Assembly (NCBI GenBank): GCA_024305745.1
Contig: JAHRBS010000006.1
Span: forward strand, 64,501 to 128,500
Direction of reading: 5' to 3'
Length of the DNA: 64,000 bases
From: Polyporus tsugae
Lineage: Eukaryota; Basidiomycota; Agaricomycetes; Polyporales; Polyporaceae
Below, in pieces: positions 55,645-64,000 of this stretch (position 1 is its first letter; every line of letters begins with the position of its first letter). The notes under the pieces were generated by a model that was given only the letters and a program-made list of their open reading frames with translations, was not told where the DNA came from and did not search any database. Both the position numbers and the translations under genes were made by a program.

Positions 55645-56955
55645 CGCAGAGTCCCAAACTCAAGGACGATCCACCAGATATTGTGCGGAGGCGAAGAGAG
55701 GGAGGCAAAAAGAGGCGGCGGCGTGCAGCATTTGCACAATTACGAGGGTGTAGATTTTAAGAAGCAGGCCGGACCCGAGGCCAGAAGGCGGGATGCCGTA
55801 ACAAACAAGTGGACACCGCAATTTCGTCGACCACGATTGACGCCATCCGCTGACGTCGCATCAACTTGTGACGACGCTATATAGTAAGTATATCGAATTT
55901 GCCTGCGCATGTGAGTGTCTACTCATCTGGTGAGATGACATTGATCTTGGGATAAACTCATCATACGACAAGAGATCCTTGGTAAGAACTGCGTGTAAAT
56001 GATACTTATGATGGACACAACGTTTGAGGGAGGGAGTGGGCTCACCGGAAGCAAGCTGAGGAGCGGCACAAGGTAAAATCGGCGGCGCGGTGAACTCGTG
56101 CAGTCCGACAGTTGGCCTAAGTATCATCGGCTACGTGCCGTGGACTAACCAAGTTGAGCAGGTCAGGACCAACTGGTTAACTTGTATGGATGCCATATTG
56201 AGAACGTCAGCTTCACGTAAGTAACCTCATTGGGGAGGAACTCACCTTGTGTTCGCTGGACGCTCCGACAAAGTGTCATCCAGTGCGTTCTCGATAACTG
56301 GGTAAGATGAGCCCCCGTTGGGAAAGTCGTCAGCAGGGAAGATTGCGGTACGCGAGGAGAAGGTACGTTGCGCTCGCATTGCAACACAGAGTTCGTAGAT
56401 GCAGGGTCGCAGAGTGAACAGATAGGGATAGACGGCGCTGTGGAAAGCGAGCCTCGTGTCAGTTCGAATACGTCCAATAGGGACGAGAGTGTGCCATACT
56501 ACGAGGACATGCCTTCGACTCGTGACAAAATCTGTTTCTAATCGACGAAAAGAAGAACACGGAGGTGGTGCGTGCAATTGCGACGAGATAACACGCAATC
56601 GTAAGGAGTCATCCCTTCAGATGACCAAGCTGAAGCGACTTTAGAACGGTGTCAATGGAGCTGGAACGCACAACAAGACGGCAGCATAGGTCGACAAGAC
56701 AGGTACGAGAGAAGAACAAACAGAGGCGATGTGGTCGTCGTGGAGGACGACGAGGTCAAAGAAAAAAACAGCGAGCTCGACTCGGACTCGGAGTCCGATC
56801 GCAAGAGAGGGGAGGGTCACGTGCGATGACATCTTCGATTACATCATGTCGAGGAAGACGGGCGTCTATGCGATTGGGACGATGAGCGATAAATACGCTC
56901 GCCGTCCACACCGCGACCCCTCACTTCTCCCACATCCCCCCAACACTCTGAAAAA
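55645..56955. other. Intergenic between divergent genes, no gene supported
   Basis: Minus-strand frames at 56,598-56,242 (118 codons) and 56,127-55,861 are open but unrecognisable and overlap others. The right end is the promoter of the superoxide dismutase gene. Confidence 0.4.
56889..56895 (+). promoter_or_regulatory. TATA box of the superoxide dismutase gene
   Basis: The sequence ataaata lies about 60 bp upstream of the ATG at 56,956 and precedes a C-rich leader ending actctgaaaaa-atg. Confidence 0.5.
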
Positions 56956-57908
56956 ATGGCCCACGTTCTCCCCGACCTCCCCTACGGCTACGATGCTCTC
57001 GAGCCCTACATCTCCAAGCAGATCATGGAGCTCCACCATAAGAAGCACCACCAGACCTACGTGAACTCGCTCAACGCCGCCGAGCAGGCCTACGCCAAAG
57101 CCACCACCCCCAAGGAGCGCATCGCGCTCCAGTCGGCCCTCAAGTTCAACGGTGGTGGTGAGTAAATTTCGCCAATATCGGCCCACCGCGACACGATTAC
57201 GAATCCGCCCGCTGCGGCGGCGCAGGTCACATCAACCATTCGCTCTTCTGGAAGAACCTCGCACCTGCCAAGTCCGAGGGCAAGGGCAACGGTGGTGCCA
57301 TCAAGGACGGCCCTCTCAAGTCCGCTATCGTACAGAACTGGGGCTCCGTCGACGCCTTCACCAAGGAGTTCAACGCGACCACCGCGTCCATCCAGGGTTC
57401 CGGCTGGGGCTGGCTCGTGAGTACTATTTCCATCCTCGTTTGCAATCGGCAGGTATTCGCTCCACCGATCGCCCTGTGCGTGTGCTCCGCGTGGGTATCG
57501 CCATAGAAGCAGTCACGGTTCGCTGCAAATCCTCGCTCTGCTACAGAGTTCCGGAGTCTTTTATCGCCCTTGCATGTGATTGCTCACCGTGTCGGACTCT
57601 TTACTGACCTGACATTTTTGACCGCAGGGCGTCAACCCGACGACCAAGCGTCTCGAGATCGCGACCACTGCCAACCAGGACCCTCTCCTCTCGCTTGTCC
57701 CCATCATCGGCGTCGACGTCTGGGAGCACGCCTTCTACCTCCAGTACCTCAACGTCAAGGCGGACGTGAGTGCACTCCAGGCGTTCATACTCCTGCAAGC
57801 GCTGATTCCAATCCATCTCCGTAGTACCTCAACGCCATCTGGAACGTGATCAACTTCGATGAGGCGGAGAGGCGCTACAACGATGCCCTCAGTGGTTCTA
57901 AGCTCTAA
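56956..57908 (+). CDS. Mn/Fe superoxide dismutase
   Basis: Four exons: 56,956-57,157, 57,226-57,416, 57,628-57,765 and 57,825-57,908, all with GT/AG junctions in phase. The protein starts [20 protein letters not shown] and has the metal-site hallmarks [39 protein letters not shown] and [11 protein letters not shown], the Mn/Fe SOD signature. About 204 residues, the size of a mature enzyme. It converts superoxide to hydrogen peroxide and oxygen; [10 protein letters not shown] and overall pattern suggest manganese, as known for fungal enzymes. The ATG is almost at the mature N-terminus, so there is no mitochondrial transit peptide and the product is probably cytosolic, unless an upstream exon exists. 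Intron 2 is unusually long for this window (211 bp). A decayed tandem copy follows. Confidence 0.95.
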
Positions 57909-58189
57909 GCTGCCGGGCGAGGACAAGAAAAGTGTAAGAGTGTGATGCAGAGTCAAACGCATGTGTACAATAATGTGTTGCAATGATGCTCGTTGGTACC
58001 AACGTCTCGGTGGGATGTTCATTCTAAGTTGATCATCGGAATCGAATGGAGAAAGTAAGAGACCGCCTCCCAACACGCCTCCTCCATCATTTTTTCTCAA
58101 GACGTCTCTAACACGAGTGTCTCTCAGGCGTTGTGTTGGGACTGCTCAGCGCAGCGCTGGCCAGCATCCCGACACACCGCCGCCCAACA

Positions 58190-59075
58190 AGACGCATTCT
58201 ACCCAACCCTCCCCTACCCCTCCGAAGCGCTTGAGCCCTACATATCCAGGCAGATCGTAGTGATCCAGCACAACCCGCCATCAGACCGAGTGCGTGCACG
58301 TGAACGGCCTCAACGCCTCCGAGAAGGCGTACGCTTCTACGACTCGGATTCCGAAGGATCCGCGTATCGTGCTCCAGGACACCCTCAGACTCAATGGTGG
58401 CAGTGAGTACTGCATTTCGTGAAGGTCGATGTTCATACTCACGGATTCACTGCTCTAGCAGAACCTCGCGCCGCCAAGTTCGGTCGGGAAGGGTTGCGAG
58501 GCGGGGTCTTGTTCGACTTCGGGTCCGTTGGTCACAACTTGACGAAGCGCTCCAAGTCCGCCATCCATGAACGTTCCGCGGGCTGGTGCTGGCTGGCTTG
58601 TGAGCAAACGGTTTCTTCGTCGCCTGCAATCGGAAAGTACAACTCCGTGTTCCGTGTTCGGGGGCCGTGATACCCGTCGCCCTTGGCTTGGGATTTTTTT
58701 TTTTTCGTTCGCTCTAGCATGCGATTGCAAGCTTAGGTTCACATTATTAGTCGGTAAATTTCGGACCCGGGACTCCTTGCTAACGCACGCCCACTGCAGG
58801 GATACAAACCCCGTAGTAACGAGGGCCGGAGAGAGTGTTTGGTCCATCACGGCCAACGGCGGCCCGCTCCTCTCTGACTCTCGAACTCTTCCCCATCGTC
58901 GACGTGGACAGGGAGGAGCAGCGTCAAGGCGAAGGTGAATGTACCGCGCCGTCCGCTTCGCATGCAGATTTCGACTTGCTTCCGGTAGAAGGTATATATC
59001 TCAACGCGGTCTGGAATGACTTCGAAATTCGAATTCGACATGCGCTTCGTCCACGCCATTCGCTCGCGGTGCTAG
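58190..59075 (+). pseudogene. Decayed tandem copy of the superoxide dismutase gene
   Basis: Exon 1 is clear: PTLPYPSEALEPYISRQIV matches [19 protein letters not shown], then frames shift (VNGLNASEKAYAS fits [13 protein letters not shown] in another frame) and the [13 protein letters not shown] metal site is replaced by IQHNPPSDRV. A donor near 58,400 (ggcagtgagt) follows. Exon 2 remains as AEPRAAKFGREG / GAGWCWL-like pieces without the HINHSLFW His residues. Exon 3 is reduced to ITANGGPLLSDS (compare [12 protein letters not shown]), and exon 4 is still visible as YLNAVWND (59,000-59,025; compare YLNAIWNV). All four exons are thus present in order, which shows a genomic rather than RNA-based duplication. 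It cannot encode an enzyme. Confidence 0.8.
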
Positions 59076-60478
59076 GCTCTGCCAAGCTGCCCAAGAGCTG
59101 CCGTTCAAAAGTCAAATCAAGCGCATGTGTGTGTTTAATCGAGTTCCTCTTCTGTCTAAGCTAAAGGGCTGAATCCGTCGTCTATGGAACGCTCTGGCGG
59201 CATCGGTGATTGCCGAATGGTAAGTATTCATAAGCGCCCTGATGACCCCACGGTTGCGGCGGCTGTGCCTCGCCAAGTCTTCACGTTGTCCTCGACCCTC
59301 CACCGTCGTTACAGTCAATCTGGACACAGTCTGGTATGCGCCTTTGCGGATAGGTGGGCTAATTCTCACCATACTTATTGAATTGACGACGGGAACCCAA
59401 GGCTTTCCCCAAGCAGATCGAAGTTGTCACTGGGTTGTAACCGTCACAAAACCTGTACGGTAGGACGTCAGAATGTCCACAACGGTGAGCAGTACTAGTG
59501 GCGTCCGGTTGACCCGGTTACCCCTTCCCCCCTGATCTTATCCTATTCGAACGGGGTGACAGCCGGAAGGGACATGCGCACGATGACGTGTGCTGGCTTG
59601 ATCAGGGGACTTATTTGTGATTGTCGCCATATGTTCAAGTCCTCGGATTTCGTGAGGTTCGTCTCTGAAAATCCGCCCCTCAATAGCCAGTCACTAATAT
59701 TATCCATGACCATCCCTGGCTTCGTGCTCATGCGGCTGCGGCATTATATTTTATGCCCCCCCCCCTTCTCCACAACCTCAAAGTGTTACGGTGAGGTTGA
59801 GTTGCCTTCCATCGGGGAGGAACGACTGCACGTCACACGTGCACTTTGCCGAAGCTGTGGAGAGGTGCGCGCGCTCGTGAACGGTCTGGATGGCGACCAC
59901 AATTCCTTTTGATCGACCCACGTGGACGAACCAATTAGTGTCCGAAACGACCAGCACCTGGCGACAACCTGGCGACACAAAATCGCAACGGCACGCGTAC
60001 AGCGTGGGGAGGACAGAAGGAGTGCCAAGTGGGGCAATTGGGGGGCAACCGTGAAGACCGTTGTCGCTTCCTAATTCTCCAACCAAGACAGAGCGCGCTG
60101 GCCGCGCGCTGTTGAACCTAGACTTTTAGATCTCTCTCTCTCTCTCTCTCCCTCCATCCTCCATCTCGCTTGCTCTGCTGCTTCGCCAGCTTCCACACTC
60201 CTTTGTTTTACCACGTTGACTCTGGAAGGTGGAGTTACGTTCGTTGAGAGGGTTTGGGGTCATTTATTATCCGAGTCCATTGGTGAGTACTTGCCCTTTT
60301 CGATGATCCCTCACAGAAAGATTCATTGGTCTCAGAAGATATCACGATCCCGCTGTGAGCGTACACCACGATGTTCTTTGACCGCAGCTACAGATGCGGC
60401 AACTACGGTTGCAGGAGGGATAGGGGTATTGCGACTCATAGGACGCGCCGTGTCGTCCGAAGGGATGTCGCGGCCAAG
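59076..60478. other. Intergenic with a TC repeat, promoter region of the gene at 60,479
   Basis: No gene is supported. The part 60,120-60,200 is strongly C/T-rich, as is common before transcription starts in fungi. An upstream coding exon for the next gene may lie in 60,371-60,478, where the frame is open. Confidence 0.4.
60131..60150. repeat. Dinucleotide repeat (TC)10
   Basis: Twenty bases of perfect TC repeat inside a pyrimidine-rich region, about 330 bp before the presumed start of the next gene. Confidence 0.9.
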
Positions 60479-61514
60479 ATGGAGACGACGACCTCGCCCA
60501 GGGTAGCGACTCTGTCGTCCACTGGCGAAAGTCAGTCTGGTTCCACGTCGGTCCCTGTTGTGACTGGTACGTCCCGGCCTGTATCCTCCATGTCAGTCGT
60601 GCCCTCGGCTCGAGCCTGACTAAGCATCAGCAACCTCAAGCGCATCCTCATCGTCAGCGAGCAACGCCACAAGAAACGGTACGATCATGGCGATCGTTCT
60701 TGCGGTCGTGTGTGCGCTAGCGCTGGGCGGTCTATTCAAGTTGCATTACAATTGGAGGCGCCGAGCAGCACGACGGCGCAGAGAAGCACAAAGGCGCAAT
60801 AGTACTTTCGTTCAACACGGTGCGCTATCGTGCTCCATCTCTTCTCGTCGCGGAACTCAATGTGGCCGGTTAACAGTGCTTCACATAGATGCAGCCCCAG
60901 CCAGGGCGTCCGTGGTCCCGCGCGACGAACTCCTCCCCCCTCCAACCAAACCTCCAGAGTGGGACGCGCGTTCGGCTGCAACCTGCTCCACAGCCGCAAC
61001 GTTCGACAGTCCCATAACCGCCTCAGAGCCCGCCCATGGCCGCGGAGTAGGTCGATCCGTGGACGAGAAACTGCGCGACATCTTCTATCACGCGCACGCG
61101 CCAGCGCCAGCGCCATACCCTCGTTCCTCCGCGTCCTTCGTCCCTTCGCTCTCCTCCGCGTCCTTTTTCCCTTCGTTCTCCTCCACCTCCTTCGTCCCTT
61201 CGCTCTCCTCCGCGTCCTTCGTCCCTTCCCTCTCCTCCCCCACGTCCACGTCCATGTCTACGCCTCCGTTCTCTCCGCCACCGCCCGCGGTACGCACGCC
61301 GCTGCCTAGTCTTGCGCTCAAATCTTCCGCGTTCCCACAGGCGTGGTCCAACCCCCCGCCAAGCCCAGTATACCCCTCGCGCCCGCCAGGCCAACTACAG
61401 ACGCTCCGCACATCGCTGATCCCCGCGGAGAGCCATATGCTCCCGACACCCCCGGCGTATAGCCGCGAAGCACCAGACGTTGACACGCGACCTCCGTCTT
61501 ATAGTAGGCATTAA
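60479..61514 (+). CDS. Single-pass membrane protein with two C-terminal PPxY sites
   Basis: From the ATG at 60,479 the frame reads METTTSPRVATLSSTGESQS, a Ser/Thr-rich stub. An intron (gtacgt...gcatcag, about 60,568-60,630, branch-like ctgac near its end) joins in phase to TSSASSSSASNATRNGTIM and a helix (AIVLAVVCALALGGLFKLHY) followed by NWRRRAARRRREAQRR. The tail is Pro/Ser-rich, includes four 9-residue repeats, and ends LPTPPAYSREAPDVDTRPPS then YSRH at 61,514: PPAY and PPSY are two PPxY motifs 15 residues apart. There is no folded ectodomain; the frame is open upstream to 60,371, so the true N-terminus, including any signal peptide, is unsettled. Family membership is based on architecture and the tail end, not on ectodomain similarity. 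Confidence 0.68.
61125..61232 (+). repeat. Coding minisatellite, four 27 bp units
   Basis: Units of the type tcctccgcgtccttcgtc plus ccttcgctc are repeated four times and encode SSASFVPSL with small changes (SSASFFPSF, SSTSFVPSL). It lies in the disordered tail, where length changes would be tolerated. Confidence 0.85.
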
Positions 61515-62616
61515 CTAGTGCAGTGAGTACGGTTGCACGTTTAATGATTGGATTCATGATACATAGTATTTCGTTAATGTTATAGTGGTGACGCTTTGGC
61601 ACGTGCCTCTAAACTTTCGAAGCTACTACCGGCGTGTTCAGATGGTGACCAAAGTTTGATGCAATGTTGCCATCTATCGGGCGGGGTCTGAGTCTAGGCG
61701 GTTCACTAAGGCACCGAACCTGCGTCGAAGACTCGAAGTTTTGTGTCGAGGTTGCTACCGGTGGAGGGAACCCATCGGACCTTGCTTCCGGGTTTGTTGT
61801 TTTCTGTCACCCGTGCGGTGGGGTCTTTGTGATCGATGCTGCAGCTTCACAGATAAGTTGGTATCGACTGCGCGGCTGGTGACCATCGCTGCTACCCATA
61901 TGCATCATCTTCGCGAAGCTTGAGGACTTTATACTTGGTACGAACAAAGGTCTGTGACGACCGCTATCTCCGGTCGGTATTCGTCCGGTAGGCTGTCCCG
62001 TACATGGTGGTCGTTGGGATACTGAGCAGATGTACAATTAAAGTGCTTTTGGAGACGTCTCGCGTACCTACCTACGTCGGAACGGAGAACCCCTCTCCGT
62101 TTCCACCTTCCTCTCGAAGACGGCGTAGCTTTTCCGATCGGATGTGCGTTATCACCGGGCTGGGATGATGTGACGACCATCTGACGAGGACTTGACATAT
62201 ACTGAGTTCAAGGGCGTAAAGCTGGAAACACCCTTTTCTCTCTCCTATCATCGTTCTCCCTTGTAAGCGGCATGTCAATCCTCGTCCACGTAAACGACTG
62301 ATTCCACCCGTTTACAAAGTCGTTTCTTGTGTTCAACGACGCTGGTGCTCTGTGCTTTATGATGCGCTGGACTTTTCGTCTACGCAACATCGGAAAGGTA
62401 TATTCTCATCGTCGTCATCCACTACATATGTTCATATAACCGTTCATGCAGCTTCGCACCTGAACGCGTCTCATAGGTTACCGGCGAGACAGCGCAGCCA
62501 GAGGGTTCAAAGCTAAACAATGTACTAGGTTCATAACTTTCTCTTGCGCAAGATCTGACACTGATCAACATGCGCAGACGACTGAGCCTCTACGCTTAGC
62601 TCAAGCTCTGAAGCCC
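61515..62616. other. Intergenic, no gene seen
   Basis: Short frames only on both strands, none recognisable. It includes the promoter of the gene at 62,617. Confidence 0.4.
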
Positions 62617-64000
62617 ATGGCAGCGCCTGGGGTGGACGCGAGAGCGTCTGGACGCCTCGGACGCCTGTTGACTCTGTTCATTTTGGCATGGTTTTTGCCG
62701 ACAGGGAGCGGCTTCGCGATCACGTCTATCGGCAGTTTCGCCCAATGTTTCCCCACCGTTATCACCTGGGATGTCGGTCAATCGCTACCCCCCTTCACTC
62801 TTTCCATCAGTTCCATCAGCACCGCTTCCAACCCCACCGACGCATCGCTGCACTTTACCGGATTCGAGGGTGTATCAGCCACCGTGACCCTCAATCTACC
62901 AGCGAAGACACGAATCGATCTTGTTCTGGAGAACAGCGGAGGAGTCCTTGCTCAAGCGTTAAACCTCGTCATCCAGCCGGGGACGGATAGTGGCTGCGCG
63001 AATAGCGCTTTGAGCGGTTCTCACCCGCCGGAAGTCGCGTCCATCGTTTCCAGCCTTCCCGGTCTCTCCACAGAGACTTCTGACACTAGTACGTTCACAG
63101 ACGCACCCACGCCCCCAACTGTGACCAGTTCTTCTCCCCTGCAATGGACTTCTACTAGTCATTCGTCTTCCTCATTTACCACCGATCCCGCTTCAGGCTC
63201 CACAACCGCACCTCTTTCTGCCACTTCCGTATCCCCTCCGCACTCCCACAAACGACCGTCTTCTTCTCGAACTACTCTCACTGCCGCGTCTACATCTACA
63301 CGGAAACCTGACAATGTTCCGCCTCCCCCCCTTTCTTTCCCGATATCTGCCTTCCCCACGTTCTCATTCGTGTTACCGTCTGGGTCGTCACTGAGCGCAG
63401 TCACTTCAGGGACAGGGCTTCAACCCGGGGTCATCGGCGCGATCGTTGCTTGTGCTATCCTCGGCCTCGCGTTCGTGCTGGCACTTCTGTTCTGGTGCAA
63501 GAGAAGGCGCCAGGACCAGCGCGAGATGCGAGGTATGAGACTTCGTAAGCATATCCTCCCTTTCTCCTTAGGCTCCAGACCACCGTTCGGGCCACGCCAA
63601 CGTTCATCGCTCTGCTCTCCAGATTCTCCAGGGCCGAGCGTCTCCTCTTTCCGAACGTCAGTCAGCGGCGCGAGCATTCAAGAGCTGGCTCCACCATCGA
63701 TCTTTTGGCGGGAACCACCTTCGCCGAGATCAGTGGGCGCAACGATTGGGGAACCCTCTCCGGAGGCGATTATGGGTAAGCCCGCCCGCCCGCCCATGCG
63801 CCGTACGCTCCGAATCGTTGAGTTTTTTTTTTCTCCGGTCTCAGAGCACAGGAACAAGCCTCTCCCGACTCCTGATACGCCGTCTGGGACAGCGAGGACC
63901 GGCTCAGGCTTCGCGGCGAGCTCTCCCGCCGGGGGGACTAGTTCGCCGCAGCCGATGGGTCGCTCGACGTTGGTGACTTCGACTCCAAGTATCGTCACCA
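62617..64000 (+). CDS. Single-pass membrane protein with a different ectodomain, partial at window edge
   Basis: The ATG at 62,617 opens a frame with no stop to the end of the window. It starts MAAPGVDARASGRLGRLLTL then FILAWFLPTGSG (signal peptide), followed by a domain with FAQCFPTVITWDVGQSLPPF, LHFTGFEGVSATVTLNLPAK, TRIDLVLENSGGV and TDSGCAN. The pattern C-x-P-x4-W near the start, an aromatic-rich middle and a closing Cys is one I associate with a common mushroom surface-protein domain, distinct from the galactose-binding-like one. A long Ser/Thr/Pro stalk, a helix (GVIGAIVACAILGLAFVLAL) and WCKRRRQDQREMR follow. Introns are likely at 63,533-63,571 (39 bp) and 63,776-63,844 (phase kept: M-EHRNKPLPTPD). 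The tail continues beyond 64,000, so any PPxY end is unseen. Confidence 0.75.
   Translation, partial: MAAPGVDARASGRLGRLLTLFILAWFLPTGSGFAITSIGSFAQCFPTVITWDVGQSLPPFTLSISSISTASNPTDASLHFTGFEGVSATVTLNLPAKTRIDLVLENSGGVLAQALNLVIQPGTDSGCANSALSGSHPPEVASIVSSLPGLSTETSDTSTFTDAPTPPTVTSSSPLQWTSTSHSSSSFTTDPASGSTTAPLSATSVSPPHSHKRPSSSRTTLTAASTSTRKPDNVPPPPLSFPISAFPTFSFVLPSGSSLSAVTSGTGLQPGVIGAIVACAILGLAFVLALLFWCKRRRQDQREMRGMRLRKHILPFSLGSRPPFGPRQRSSLCSPDSPGPSVSSFRTSVSGASIQELAPPSIFWREPPSPRSVGATIGEPSPEAIMGKPARPPMRRTLRIVEFFFSPVSEHRNKPLPTPDTPSGTARTGSGFAASSPAGGTSSPQPMGRSTLVTSTPSIVT

Noticed and set aside
1..64000. CRISPR arrays, prokaryotic operons or phage genes
   Set aside because: No array of short direct repeats with spacers was seen, and the spliced gene structure is plainly eukaryotic.
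1..64000. tRNA or rRNA genes
   Set aside because: Several B-box-like strings (for example attcgaccc near 30,826 and attcgaacc near 33,847) were checked by eye, but no matching A box or cloverleaf could be formed.

Overview
The window looks like nuclear DNA of a filamentous basidiomycete, probably an Agaricomycete. Genes are split by many short introns (mostly 50-85 bp, GTRNGY...YAG). Two kinds of protein typical of mushroom genomes recur: single-pass membrane proteins with a galactose-binding-like ectodomain, and a retroelement with a CCCH/CCHC-like zinc finger. No prokaryotic or organellar features are seen. The lineage is my inference from gene families, not a measured result.

Region 1 (1-23,558) is dominated by a segmental duplication. 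Bases 1-9,131 are repeated at 14,654-23,558 in the same orientation with few substitutions and one ~220 bp indel. Each copy carries, in order, a gene-poor 3.3 kb stretch, a head-to-head pair of F-box-like gene relics, a decayed reverse-transcriptase element, and a convergent membrane-protein gene. That last gene is intact only in copy 2; in copy 1 its 5' end is cut at the breakpoint and its tail carries a stop. Between the copies lie decayed sequence (including a Walker A motif on the minus strand) and one plausible intact gene of unknown function (13,069-14,078).

Region 2 (22,330-45,426) is a run of single-pass membrane-protein genes and relics. The usual layout is a signal peptide, a short jelly-roll-like ectodomain split by a phase-1 intron, a Ser/Thr-rich stalk, one transmembrane helix, basic residues, a second intron, and a long disordered tail. 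Most tails end with a GGVR[IL]AGG-like motif followed by LPPxY. Three neighbouring copies (28,370, 30,936 and 33,580) are a tandem series in progressive decay. Shorter proteins with no ectodomain lie at 25,094, 26,578, 41,835 and 44,206.

Region 3 (46,791-55,644, all minus) holds two copies of a unit made of a membrane protein plus a secreted type-B carboxylesterase. Decay is reciprocal: in one unit the esterase is intact and the membrane gene is a relic; in the other the membrane gene is intact and the esterase has a stop codon just before its nucleophile elbow.

Region 4 (56,956-64,000, plus strand) has an intact Mn/Fe superoxide dismutase without a visible transit peptide, a decayed tandem copy of it, and two further membrane proteins; the second has a different ectodomain type and runs off the window. 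The unifying theme is local duplication followed by unequal decay, centred on a surface-protein family whose cytoplasmic end looks like a WW-domain ligand.
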